Shown in pieces: positions 16,527 to 25,003 of a stretch of 37,776 nucleotides of DNA (position 1 is its first letter; every line of letters begins with the position of its first letter). Where the stretch lies: contig JAPOQG010000213.1 of the NCBI GenBank assembly GCA_026710865.1, positions 1-37,776 on the forward strand, given 5' to 3'. Both the position numbers and the translations under genes were made by a program. The notes below the pieces were generated by a model that was not told the origin of the DNA, ran no database searches, and was given only the letters and a program-made list of their open reading frames with translations. The stretch comes from Acidimicrobiaceae bacterium (lineage in GTDB: Bacteria; Actinomycetota; Acidimicrobiia; Acidimicrobiales; Aldehydirespiratoraceae).

Positions 16527-17566
16527 CAGCTGGCCGTGATCCTGCGGTCTATGAACTGGTAGCCCAGGTCGATCAGCAGGTTGCTGAAGATCACGAACGC
16601 CCCGGCGATGATGACAGACGCCTGGAGCACGAAGAAGTCCTGGCGGTGCGCGGCGTCGATGGTCAGCAGGCCCACACCGGGCCAGGCGAAGACGTACTCG
16701 ATGGCGAACACCGCGCCGCCCCACATGCGCACGTACTCCCAGCCGACGATGGTGGCGGTGGTGACGCCGGTGTTGCGCACCACGTGCCGGCGCAGGATGT
16801 CCCACTCGGTGAGGCCCTTGCTGCGGGCCACGGTGACGTACGGCTTGGACATCTCCTCGTACGTGGCCGACCGCACGAGTTGGAAGATGCGGCCGCCGTG
16901 GACGATGCCCAGGGTGGCCGCGGGCATGACGATGCTGGCGGTCTCGAAGCGCCCCGACGTCGGCAGCCAGCCGAGCTGCACCCCGAACAGCAGGATCAAC
17001 AGCAGCCCGAGCCAGAAGTTCGGCACCGACAGAGCAGTCACCGAGAGCAGGTTCGAGGCCTTGTCGAAGGGCTTGCGGGCCCGCGCCCCGGCCACAATCC
17101 CGGGTATCACCCCGAGCACCGCGGCCGCGCCGAGGCCGACGACAGTGAGGTAGATCGTGGCCGGAAGCGCCTCCGTGACCGCGTCGATGGCGGGCCGCTG
17201 CTGCCAGGTCGACTCCCCGAAGTCGAGCTGGGCCAGGCCCACGAGGTACTCCCAGTAGCGCTCGGCGACAGGGCGGTCCAGACCGAACTGGCGGTGGATC
17301 TCGGCTATGTGCTCGTCGGTGGCGTCGACCGGGGCGAACACCAGCGCCGGGTTCCCGACGACGTGGGCCAGGAAGAAGATCACCGTCACCACGAGCAGCA
17401 GCACGATGATGCCGTCGCGCAGCCGCCGCAGCAGCAGGCCGCGCAGCGACCCTCCGGCCGCGAGGCGGTCGGCCCCGGGCTGGTGGTCGCGCAGCCGTCG
17501 CAGCAGCCGGCCGCGCCGCGACGGCTGCGACGGCGCCGTTGTCGACGTCGTCTCTTGCATTCCCAT
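16526..17566 (-). CDS. peptide-type ABC transporter permease (DppB/OppB-like)
   Basis: A 346-residue permease with an unusually long N-terminal Arg-rich extension (residues 1-48) before the first membrane span (DGIIVLLLVVTVIFFLAHVV). Family features are FGLDRPVAERYWEYL and LDFGEST, the EAA loop YVTVARSKGLTEWDILRRHV, and the closing LLIDLGYQFIDRRI. Two in-frame ATGs (17566 and 17560) are possible. A long GC-rich hairpin separates it from the binding-protein gene. Confidence 0.93.
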   Translation of the reverse strand: MGMQETTSTTAPSQPSRRGRLLRRLRDHQPGADRLAAGGSLRGLLLRRLRDGIIVLLLVVTVIFFLAHVVGNPALVFAPVDATDEHIAEIHRQFGLDRPVAERYWEYLVGLAQLDFGESTWQQRPAIDAVTEALPATIYLTVVGLGAAAVLGVIPGIVAGARARKPFDKASNLLSVTALSVPNFWLGLLLILLFGVQLGWLPTSGRFETASIVMPAATLGIVHGGRIFQLVRSATYEEMSKPYVTVARSKGLTEWDILRRHVVRNTGVTTATIVGWEYVRMWGGAVFAIEYVFAWPGVGLLTIDAAHRQDFFVLQASVIIAGAFVIFSNLLIDLGYQFIDRRITAS

Positions 17567-17588
17567 CGATTCCTATGGACGCTCTGCC

Positions 17589-17633
17589 CTGCCGGGCCCG
17601 GCCCGGCCTCGAGGAGCCGAGCCGGGCCGGCAG
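17589..17633 (-). terminator. GC-rich hairpin between binding-protein and permease genes
   Basis: CTGCCGG (17589-17595) pairs with CCGGCAG (17627-17633), and inner bases continue the stem with one bulge (about 17 bp in all). It lies 30 nt beyond the binding-protein stop and has no T-run. Hairpins here in ABC operons usually stabilise the upstream message or attenuate transcription, raising the binding protein over the permeases. Confidence 0.6.
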
Positions 17634-17662
17634 GTCAACAGCAACCCACCCTGCTTGATGCC

Positions 17663-19513
17663 CTAGTTCAGGCTCATCTCCGACACGAGGTACTCGTCGT
17701 CGAGCCGGGGCTGCCAGTCGAGACGCTCGGTCGCGCCGTAGATCAGGTCCTGCTGCAGCAGGTAGATGGCATGCGGGTTCTCATGCAGCCGCGCCCAGGC
17801 CCTCTGGTAGAGGATGTTGCGCAGTTCCTGATCGGTCGTCGATCCGGCCTGCTCGAAGAGGTCGGTGACCAACTCGTCGCACAGCTTGGAGGACGAGCCG
17901 CCGCATACCAGGAAGTTGCGGGTGCGGGCCCCGTCGAACCACTCGTTGGAGTTCCAGCCGTAGCGAGCGTCATAGGCGCCGGGCTCTTCGCCCCTGATCC
18001 GGCTGCCGGCGCGGAAGCGGGTCCACTCAGCGAGCCGCACTTCGGTGTTGAAGCCGACGTCGTTGAGCATCGTGGCCACCGCCTGGGTCGTCTCCACGCC
18101 GCGCAGGTACCGGCCGATCGGCGCGTAGATCTCGAGGAACAAGGGGTTGTCCTCGTTCCAGCCGTGCGATTCCATGATCTCGCGGGCCTGGTCCGGGTCG
18201 TACGGGAACGGGCCGATGTCGGGGTTGTAGCCGAGCATCCCCGGCGACAGGTGCTGGGCGTGGTTCGGCGTGGCGTAGCCCTCGTAGAGCGTCTCAGCGA
18301 TCAGCTCCTTGTCCACGGCCAGGTTCATGGCGACGCGGATCTCGGGCGGAGCCAGATCGGGACGCAGGGCGTTGAGCGCGATGTAGCTGTACTCGGTGGC
18401 GGGCACGCTCAGCGCCTGGGGCACCAGCGGAACCTGCTCGGGCAGGATGTCGAGCACCAAGTCGACCTCACCACGCTGCAGAGCGGCCAGCGACGTCTGC
18501 TTGTCGGGGATGAACCGCACCGTGAAGGCGTCGATCGAAGGCGCATCGCCCCAGTAGTCGGCGTTGCGTGCGCCGGTGATCTGCTGGCCGCGGTCCCACG
18601 ACTCGAAGACGAAGGGACCGGTCCCGACCGGGTTCTCGCCGACCGTGTCGCCCGTGCCGGGCGCGATGACGGGCAGCTGAGCTATCTGCAGCGGGATGGT
18701 GGCGTTGACCCCGTCGGTGTGGATGTCGACGGTGAACTCGTCCACAGCCTCTGCGACGGTGATGCCCCGAACGTACGAGTCCCTCTGGGTCGAGTAGTCC
18801 GGGTCCAGCATCCGGTTCAAGCTGTCGGCCACGGCCTGCGCGTTGAGGGCCTGGCCGTCATGGAAGGTCACGCCCTCGCGCACCGTGAAGCGCCAGGTGT
18901 CCTCGTCCAATACCTCGTAGCCGGTGGCCAGCACCGGGACCAGCGCCGTCGAGGCGTCCCGGCCCAGCAGGGACTCGAACAGGTTGGCGGTCACGACCCG
19001 CGAGCTGCGGTCGTTGACGGCCTGCGGGTCGAGAGTGGACGGCTCGGTGGTGACCGCGATGGTGACCCTTCCGGGATCTCCGGTCGGGGCAGCCTCCTCC
19101 TCCATCATCTCGTCCTCGGCGGCCATGGCGGCCTCCTCGGCTGCCATCTCGGCTGCCATCTCGGCCTCCGCGGCCCGCTCCTCAGCCTCGGCCGCGGCAG
19201 CCATGGCCGCCTCGGCCTCAGCTTGGGCCGCCTCCAGCGCGGCCTGCGCCTCAGCCTGCTGTTCGGCATTTGCCTCAGCAGCAGCCGCTTCGGCTTCGGC
19301 CAGGGCCGCCTCGGCTTCGGCGGCAGCCGCAGCAGCCGCTTCGGCTTCGGCCCGGGCGCTGTCGGCTTCGGCCTGCGCCGCATCGACGGCGGCCGTGTCG
19401 ACCGCCGGTGCGGCCGGCGCGTCGGCCTCGTCGTCGCCGCAGCTCGCGGCTACCAGCGCGAGCACGAAGAGCGCCGCGAGCGGCACCCCCAGTCTCTTCC
19501 ATATATGTCGCAT
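17663..19513 (-). CDS. peptide-type ABC transporter substrate-binding lipoprotein with Ala/Glu-rich stalk
   Basis: A 616-residue SBP family 5 protein. Residues 1-25 are a lipoprotein signal ending VAASC (lipid-anchored Cys25). Residues about 39-142 are almost only Ala and Glu (repeats of AEAEAAAA), predicted as a long helical or coiled-coil stalk; most family members lack this. The binding domain starts near 149 (VTIAVTTEPSTLDP) and contains ANLFESLLGRD, FTVREGVTFHDGQ and GTGPFVFESWDRGQQ. The ATG at 19513 is preceded by AGGAGG at 10 nt; an ATG at 19552 lacks such a site. It captures the substrate for the four transporter genes downstream. Confidence 0.93.
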   Translation of the reverse strand: MRHIWKRLGVPLAALFVLALVAASCGDDEADAPAAPAVDTAAVDAAQAEADSARAEAEAAAAAAAEAEAALAEAEAAAAEANAEQQAEAQAALEAAQAEAEAAMAAAAEAEERAAEAEMAAEMAAEEAAMAAEDEMMEEEAAPTGDPGRVTIAVTTEPSTLDPQAVNDRSSRVVTANLFESLLGRDASTALVPVLATGYEVLDEDTWRFTVREGVTFHDGQALNAQAVADSLNRMLDPDYSTQRDSYVRGITVAEAVDEFTVDIHTDGVNATIPLQIAQLPVIAPGTGDTVGENPVGTGPFVFESWDRGQQITGARNADYWGDAPSIDAFTVRFIPDKQTSLAALQRGEVDLVLDILPEQVPLVPQALSVPATEYSYIALNALRPDLAPPEIRVAMNLAVDKELIAETLYEGYATPNHAQHLSPGMLGYNPDIGPFPYDPDQAREIMESHGWNEDNPLFLEIYAPIGRYLRGVETTQAVATMLNDVGFNTEVRLAEWTRFRAGSRIRGEEPGAYDARYGWNSNEWFDGARTRNFLVCGGSSSKLCDELVTDLFEQAGSTTDQELRNILYQRAWARLHENPHAIYLLQQDLIYGATERLDWQPRLDDEYLVSEMSLN

Positions 19514-19557
19514 GTTGCTGTTTCCTCCTTTGGGTCTGTGAATCAACTTCATCAGAT

Positions 19558-19965
19558 CTACGCCCCCTCGGACTTGTGGAATAGCTCCGCGGCCGCGGCC
19601 GCGATCTCGTGGTCGATGTGCGGCGAGCCGCCACCCACGCCGATGGCGCCCACGCACACGTCTCCCTCGAAGAGCGGCACGCCGCCAGGGTTGACGGTGA
19701 CGCCTCCCGGGATGATCTCCACGAGGCTGGTCGGGAACATCGGCCGGTCCGCCCACTGCTCCATCAGATCTTTGGTCGGCTTGGCGAAGGCGGCCGCCAG
19801 CCGGGCCTTGCCCATGGCCATGTAGGGCCCGTGCCAGCGCTTGCCCCGCATCACCACCAGGGGATGGCCGGCGTCGTCGTGCACGGCGACGGTGGCGTTG
19901 ATGCCGCGGGCGGCCGCGATGGCTCGAGCCTGGTGCACGAGCCTTAGAGCCTGATCAACGTCCAT
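19558..19965 (-). CDS. GlcG/HbpS-like (DUF336) heme-binding family protein
   Basis: A 135-residue protein of the GlcG/HbpS family: AIAAARGINATVAVHDDAGH near the start, GKARLAAAFAKPT, then GGVTVNPGGVPLF and GDVCVGAIGVGGG, ending in an alpha-helical tail. HbpS in Streptomyces binds heme and senses redox state, and GlcG proteins sit in glycolate and other oxidation clusters. No signal peptide is seen. It overlaps the amidohydrolase 3' end by 11 bp. Confidence 0.88.
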   Translation of the reverse strand: MDVDQALRLVHQARAIAAARGINATVAVHDDAGHPLVVMRGKRWHGPYMAMGKARLAAAFAKPTKDLMEQWADRPMFPTSLVEIIPGGVTVNPGGVPLFEGDVCVGAIGVGGGSPHIDHEIAAAAAELFHKSEGA

Positions 19966-21205
19966 TGCTGCTCCGTCCGTTGCCGTCGGCTCCGTCGTCG
20001 CCCCACGGGTCCGACAGCAGTCGCAGGTAGCGGGCCGCGTTGTCGGCCATGAGCTTGCGCAGGGCCTCCTCGCCGATGACCGGGCCCCAGGAGATCACGT
20101 TGTCGGTGCTGTCGGGGTAGTAGCACTCGGGGTGGGGGAAGTCGGACTCGTACATCAGCACGCCGTCGCCGAGGATGTCGATCACCGCCTTGGTCATCTC
20201 GGGACCCTCGTGCTGCTCGATGGCGCAGAACACCCGGCCCATCTGCACGTACTCCATCGGCGTGTGCTTCAGCTCGGCGGGCACGGCGCCCTTCACGTAG
20301 TCGATCTGGCTGGTGAGGCGGATGATCCAGTGGGGCAGCCAGCCGTGGCCGGTCTCCACCGTGGCCACCCGCAGGTTGGGGTAGCGGTCGAGCATCCCCG
20401 ACACCAGAACGTAGGCCATGAGCCGCTGGGCGCCCCACACGTGGGCGGCGGTGCGGGCCACGGCCACGTTGCCCCAGATGTCGCGGTAGCCGGGGAAGTA
20501 GGGGGCCTCGTAGAAGAAGCTGTGGTGCATGATGGGCAGGTCGGCCTCGTCCATGGCCTGCCAGATCGGCTCCAGGTCGGGATCGTCCACCGGCAGGCCC
20601 TCGGGCAGCACCGGCCACACCGCCGACAGCCACTCCTCGTCGGCGTGCCGGCGGATGGTGTCGGCGGCCCAGACCGGATCGGCGCCGGGGGCCAGCAACA
20701 GCCCCTTCAGGCGGCGGGGATCGGCTGAGCAGTAGTCGGCCATGTAGCGGTGGTAGGAGCGGTACATGGCCTTGGCCAGGCTGAGGTCCAGGGCGGTGCT
20801 GCCCGGTGCCCACGTGCCGGGGATGATGAAGTTGATGTCGACCCCCTCGACGTCCATGTTGGCCAGGCGTCCCTCGGAGTTGGTGTGCTGGATGCCGTCG
20901 GCGATGGGCTTGACCGCGAGGTTCTGCACCCGGCCCTCGAGCGCACCCTTGGCGCCCGCGCCGCGGGTGTCCACCGAGGCGTCCGGCTTGTGCCCGGCCA
21001 CCCGGTTGTAGGGCTGGGGATTGACCCGCACCACGCCGTAGGGGTGGGTCGGATGGCCCCGGCCCGCGGTCGGCTTGGTCACCCGGACATAGGGCGTGAG
21101 CTCATCGGCGCGGTCCTTCAGTTCGCGGTCGCCGTACTCGACGAGCACCTCTACGGAGGGGGTGACGTGGGTGTCGGCGTCGATCACCCGGTATCCCTGT
21201 CTCAT
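19955..21205 (-). CDS. metal-dependent amidohydrolase (amidohydrolase 2 family)
   Basis: A 416-residue TIM-barrel enzyme of the amidohydrolase-2 family, which includes non-oxidative aromatic decarboxylases and hydrolases. Ligand motifs are VIDADTH (Asp9, Asp11, His13), PIMHHSFF, VETGHGW and YESDFPHPE near the C-terminus. In this operon it is a good candidate for ring-product decarboxylation or amide or lactone hydrolysis. GAGGAAG precedes the ATG at 21205, which overlaps the GntR gene stop (ATGA). Confidence 0.92.
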   Translation of the reverse strand: MRQGYRVIDADTHVTPSVEVLVEYGDRELKDRADELTPYVRVTKPTAGRGHPTHPYGVVRVNPQPYNRVAGHKPDASVDTRGAGAKGALEGRVQNLAVKPIADGIQHTNSEGRLANMDVEGVDINFIIPGTWAPGSTALDLSLAKAMYRSYHRYMADYCSADPRRLKGLLLAPGADPVWAADTIRRHADEEWLSAVWPVLPEGLPVDDPDLEPIWQAMDEADLPIMHHSFFYEAPYFPGYRDIWGNVAVARTAAHVWGAQRLMAYVLVSGMLDRYPNLRVATVETGHGWLPHWIIRLTSQIDYVKGAVPAELKHTPMEYVQMGRVFCAIEQHEGPEMTKAVIDILGDGVLMYESDFPHPECYYPDSTDNVISWGPVIGEEALRKLMADNAARYLRLLSDPWGDDGADGNGRSSNGR

Positions 21206-21975
21206 GGCTTCCTCTCTGTCTCCTCTGTGGGGGATGACGTGTCGGACGTCGGGGGCAGCGCATCATCGGCCACACCCAGCGTCTCGTGCATAATCGCGAG
21301 CAGGCTCCGTTCCACCTGCTGCAGGTGGCGCCGCATCTGCTCGCGGGCCAGGTCGGGGTCCTGGCGGACGATGGCGTTGTGTATCTGCAGGTGGCCCTGG
21401 TAGCCCGAACCCACCCGATGACGCTGTTCGGGGGCCCGGGCGAACACCCGCCAGAAGGCCGCCTCACGGAAGAAGAGCCCGATTCCCGCCTCGTAGAGCT
21501 CGGCCAGCACGGCGTTCTGGGAGGCTCGCACCACCGCGCAGTGGAAGCTGCGGTCGGCGGTGTGGTACTGGGTCTCGTCCTGGGTGTCCATGCGCTGCAG
21601 GCACCCGGCCATCTCGGCGAGGTCGTCGGCGGTGCGGTTGGTGGCGGCCAGACCGGCCGCGTGGATCTCCAGCAGCTTGCGCACGTCGAACACCTGCTGC
21701 ACCGATGCGTCGGAGGCCCTGGCCGCGAGGTCCAGCATGCGGGGGCTGATGTCGCTGGGATGCCGCACGACTAGCCGGCCCGCGTCGCGGGCCAGGAAGC
21801 CGGACGAGACCAGCCCCTGGAGGGCTTCGCGCACCGTGGTGCGGCCCACGCCGAAGGCCTCGCACAGCTCCCGCTCCGACGGCATGGTCGCGCCCGGCAC
21901 CAGGCGGCCCGACAGCATCTGGCGCTTGAGCTGCTCCTGCAGCCGGTCGGCGAGCGTCTCGCGGCTGAGCTTCAC
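21202..21975 (-). CDS. FadR-subfamily GntR transcriptional regulator
   Basis: A 257-residue regulator. The N-terminal winged helix (residues 1-75) has the GntR pattern MLSGRLVPGATMPSERELCE, then FGVGRTTVREALQGLVSSG. The rest is an all-helical FCD ligand domain with HTADRSFHCAVVRAS and GYQGHLQIHNAIVRQD supplying typical His/Asp metal ligands. The GTG at 21975 overlaps the UbiD-type stop (GTGA). It probably represses the operon until a pathway ligand binds, acting at the palindrome 24956-24966. Confidence 0.92.
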   Translation of the reverse strand: MKLSRETLADRLQEQLKRQMLSGRLVPGATMPSERELCEAFGVGRTTVREALQGLVSSGFLARDAGRLVVRHPSDISPRMLDLAARASDASVQQVFDVRKLLEIHAAGLAATNRTADDLAEMAGCLQRMDTQDETQYHTADRSFHCAVVRASQNAVLAELYEAGIGLFFREAAFWRVFARAPEQRHRVGSGYQGHLQIHNAIVRQDPDLAREQMRRHLQQVERSLLAIMHETLGVADDALPPTSDTSSPTEETERKP

Positions 21976-23423
21976 TGCTGACCACCGCCCAGCCAGCTCA
22001 GCACCGTGGCGCCGGAGTAGGCCGCGTCGAGCTCCGTGCCGCCTTCGGAGGGCGCCGCGAAGGAGATCCGCTCGAACTCGGCCCGCCGCTCGTACGGCAC
22101 CGAGGCGTCCAACACGGCCTTGGTGCCGACCCCGGCCTGCGAGGTGCGCACGTACTCGTGGCCGCGCATCTGTGGCATGACCAGGAGGTCCGACGCGGCG
22201 TCGAACCGGGTGGCCAGGGCGTACTCCACGTCGACGGGGTCGTGGATGTCGATGTCGTCGTCGACCAGGATGATCATGTTGAGGTCCTTGAGTGCCCCGA
22301 ACGCGGCCATGGCCGCATTGCGGCCCCATCCCTCGTCACGATCGGACCGCTTCGAAAGCGCCATCACCAGATGGAACCGGTGCAGCCCGCCCGAGGGCAT
22401 GCACACGTCGGTCACGATGGGCGTCACCGGCCGGACCGCCTCCAGGGCGGCCACCTCGAGGACGTGCTTGCGCAGCACGATCGTCTCGCGGCCGGCGCCG
22501 TTGATGGCGTGGTACACCGGCTCGTGGCGGGCGGTCACCGCGGTCACGTCCACGGTGGGCGCCGGCCCCGCCGGCGAGGCATAGCCCACGAACTCGCCGA
22601 AGGGACCCTCGTGGGCCTGCTCGCCGGCCTTGATGACGCCCTCGATGACGATCTCGGTCTCGGCCGGCACGTCCACGTCGACGGACACGCCCGGCACCAC
22701 CGGCAGGCCCTCGCCCCGGCAGCCCCCGGCCGCGCCCAGCTCGTCGCGGCTCTCGGGCATGAGCGCGCCCATGGTGGAGGCCGCGTAGATCAGGGCCACG
22801 TCGGTGCCGACGCACACCGCCACCGGCAGGTCCTGGCCCATCTCCACCGCGTGGTCCAGGGCCCGGCCCAGGTGGCGGCCGTGGTCGATCTTGATGGCCA
22901 CCCGGTCCGGTCCCAGCAGCTGGAGCCGATGGAAGGAGGCGTTGCGCACGCCGGTGAGGGGGTCGCGCACGATCAGGACGCCCGCGGTCACGAAGCGCCC
23001 GCCGTCGCCGGGGGCGTGCTTGAGCACGGGGAGCTGCTCGCCCAGGTTGATGGATCCCTTCCGCCAGACCTGCTCCTGGGCCGGGGCCTCGGCGGCCGGG
23101 ACGGGCTCGATGTCGGTGTGGATGCCCCGGGCCAGTGCGGCCCGCAACTGGGCACGGTCCAGTCCCATGGCCGTCTCGGAGGACTCCGGGGTGGCGAAGA
23201 CGTTGCCGACGACGGGCACGTCGTGGTCCTTGACGCTCTCGAACAGCAGGGCCGCGCCGGCGTCGTGGCGCTTCATGAGCCCGGCCACCTCGAGGTCGGC
23301 GTCCACGGTGCGCGACACCCGGGCCAGCATCCCGGCCCGGTCGAGGCGCCCCAGCGCGGTCCGGAACCCGGTGTCGAGCGTGCCGATCCGGTCGGCGCCG
23401 CCGCCGCGATCCTGCGGCGTCAT
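21972..23423 (-). CDS. UbiD-family decarboxylase
   Basis: A 483-residue enzyme of the UbiD family, which uses prenylated FMN to decarboxylate or carboxylate aromatic and unsaturated acids reversibly. The signature HEGPFGEFVGY is at 271-281, and PAETEIVIEG and RNASFHRLQLLG are typical. No UbiX flavin prenyltransferase is in the window, so the cofactor must come from elsewhere. The ATG at 23423 overlaps the monooxygenase stop by 4 bp; the longer frame to 23957 lies inside that gene. Confidence 0.92.
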   Translation of the reverse strand: MTPQDRGGGADRIGTLDTGFRTALGRLDRAGMLARVSRTVDADLEVAGLMKRHDAGAALLFESVKDHDVPVVGNVFATPESSETAMGLDRAQLRAALARGIHTDIEPVPAAEAPAQEQVWRKGSINLGEQLPVLKHAPGDGGRFVTAGVLIVRDPLTGVRNASFHRLQLLGPDRVAIKIDHGRHLGRALDHAVEMGQDLPVAVCVGTDVALIYAASTMGALMPESRDELGAAGGCRGEGLPVVPGVSVDVDVPAETEIVIEGVIKAGEQAHEGPFGEFVGYASPAGPAPTVDVTAVTARHEPVYHAINGAGRETIVLRKHVLEVAALEAVRPVTPIVTDVCMPSGGLHRFHLVMALSKRSDRDEGWGRNAAMAAFGALKDLNMIILVDDDIDIHDPVDVEYALATRFDAASDLLVMPQMRGHEYVRTSQAGVGTKAVLDASVPYERRAEFERISFAAPSEGGTELDAAYSGATVLSWLGGGQQ

Positions 23424-24898
23424 GGGCTGTCCTCCGAGCCGCCGGTGCCGCTCCGGTGAGCCTCGGCCAGGCAGCGCTGCACCATGGAGCGGGCCCGATC
23501 CCAGTCGTAGTTGCGGTACAGGCGGCCCTGGACCACCGACGCCGAGCCGGCGTAGAACATCTCGTACTGGAAGTGCCGGCTGGCGAACTCCGAGCCGATG
23601 GCGTCCCACACGAGCTTCAGCAGCGCCACCCGGTGCTGCGCGTCCACGTCGGGCCAGCGCACGAAGCGCTCGAAGTCGGCCCGGGTGACCGGGTCGTCCC
23701 AAGAACTCATCGACGAGGGCACCTGGATGGTGGTCCCCCCGGTCAGCTCCCGCAGCGCGAAGGTGATGTCGCGGTACAGCGCGGGCTGCTGGGTCATCGC
23801 CGCGTAGAGCATCTCCGGGTCGGGACGGGCCACGCCGTTGGCGTCGATGGCGGCGTTGTACTCCCCCGCCAGCACCATCCCGTAGGGAACCGAGGCCAGA
23901 GCCGCCACCCGGGCCAGGCTCAGCTGGAAGTTCCGGTCCGCGGACTGGCCCGACCATTCGCCCAGCTGCGACGCCAACCCGGCCAGGAACCTCATCTTCA
24001 CCGCGTAGCGGATCTGGGCCTGGGTGTTCCCCAGGAGGTGCGCGGGGGTGCGGTTGAACTGGGCGAAGGTGATCTCGGGGTCGCGGTCCACGAACACGTG
24101 CTCGGCGGGCACGTCCACGTCGTCGAACACCACCAGCGCGTCGGTCTCGTCGTAGATCGCCGACAGCGGGTAGTCGCCCTCAGCGGTGACGTCACGGCCG
24201 TAGGGCCGGCGGGGGTAGATGCGCAGCCGGGGATGGTTCACGGGGATCACCACCGACAGGCCGTAGTCGTCGGCGCCCGGCGGCAGCGGCTGGATGGAGC
24301 TGACGAACACGTAGTCCGACAGGATCGTTCCCGTCCCCAGCATCTGGGCGCCCCTGACCACCACCCCGTCGTCGCCGGAGCGGGCGATGGCGGCGTAGAG
24401 ATGGGGCTCGTACTGCTCGTGGGGACCCTTGGACCGGTCGATCTGGGGGTGGATGATGGTGTAGGTGACGTAGAGGTCCTCGTCGCGGGCCCGCTCGTAG
24501 AACCGCTGCACGTTGTCGGCGTAGTGGTCGCCGGCCTTGGCGAAGGTGTCGAGAGACCCCGAGAAGCCGGCGAAGAAGGAGGCCACATGGTCGGGTGACC
24601 GCCCCAGGTAGCCGTAGCTGAGCTCCGACCAGGCCTCGATGGCCAGCCGGCGGCGGCGCAGGTCCTCCACCGAGCGGGGCACCAGCCAGCTCAGGTTCAC
24701 GGCACGGCCGTCGGTGGGAGACTCGTAGGTCATGAGCCCGCGGTTGGCGGGATCGGCTGAGAAGTCGTAGAGCCGGGCCATCGAGCGCGCCGCGTCGGCG
24801 AAGGCGGGATGGGCAGCGACGTCGTCGACGTGCTCGCCGTCGAGGATCACGTTGCGCCCGTCGCGCAGTGACTCGACGTAGCTGTCTCCAGTGCGCAT
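23420..24898 (-). CDS. HpaB-family flavin-dependent aromatic monooxygenase
   Basis: A 492-residue protein of the 4-hydroxyphenylacetate 3-hydroxylase (HpaB) family. Typical segments are LYDFSADPANRGLMTYESPT, the FAD-binding region YTIIHPQIDRSK, VVVRGAQMLGTGT and FDDVDVPAEHVFV. Such enzymes use reduced FAD from a separate reductase to ortho-hydroxylate phenols. No reductase is adjacent; a flavin reductase fragment lies at the right window edge. It is the first gene of the operon, directly behind a promoter. GGAGG lies only 4 nt before the ATG at 24898. Confidence 0.92.
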   Translation of the reverse strand: MRTGDSYVESLRDGRNVILDGEHVDDVAAHPAFADAARSMARLYDFSADPANRGLMTYESPTDGRAVNLSWLVPRSVEDLRRRRLAIEAWSELSYGYLGRSPDHVASFFAGFSGSLDTFAKAGDHYADNVQRFYERARDEDLYVTYTIIHPQIDRSKGPHEQYEPHLYAAIARSGDDGVVVRGAQMLGTGTILSDYVFVSSIQPLPPGADDYGLSVVIPVNHPRLRIYPRRPYGRDVTAEGDYPLSAIYDETDALVVFDDVDVPAEHVFVDRDPEITFAQFNRTPAHLLGNTQAQIRYAVKMRFLAGLASQLGEWSGQSADRNFQLSLARVAALASVPYGMVLAGEYNAAIDANGVARPDPEMLYAAMTQQPALYRDITFALRELTGGTTIQVPSSMSSWDDPVTRADFERFVRWPDVDAQHRVALLKLVWDAIGSEFASRHFQYEMFYAGSASVVQGRLYRNYDWDRARSMVQRCLAEAHRSGTGGSEDSP

Positions 24899-24954
24899 CC
24901 ATCCTCCACCCGGACGCGAGAACCGCCCGGCAGAGGCCAGGTTCTCGTGGCCAG

Positions 24955-24983
24955 ATTGTCTGACAACCTGCCCGCTCTGTCAA
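24955..24983 (-). promoter_or_regulatory. promoter of the catabolic operon
   Basis: On the minus strand TTGACA (24983-24978), a 17-nt spacer and GACAAT (24960-24955) form a good sigma-70-type promoter about 55 bp before the first gene. The -35 is perfect; the -10 matches 4 of 6. The -10 is overlapped by the GntR-type palindrome. Confidence 0.7.
24956..24966. promoter_or_regulatory. FadR-type GntR operator
   Basis: TTGTCTGACAA fits the FadR-subfamily operator consensus TNGTNNNACNA and is a perfect palindrome around its centre. It overlaps the -10 of the operon promoter and lies about 40 bp upstream of the divergent MFS start. One regulator could thus control both directions. Confidence 0.65.
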
Positions 24984-25003
24984 ACTGGGCCGGTGAGGAT
25001 CAC

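Noticed and set aside
16646-19825. 1059-residue open frame on the plus strand
   Set aside because: It is antisense to the transporter genes, is rich in His/Arg/Gly/Gln typical of reversed high-GC codons, and has no domain.
21972-23957. Long upstream extension of the UbiD-type gene
   Set aside because: The extra residues lie fully inside the monooxygenase gene, and the family start is at 23423.
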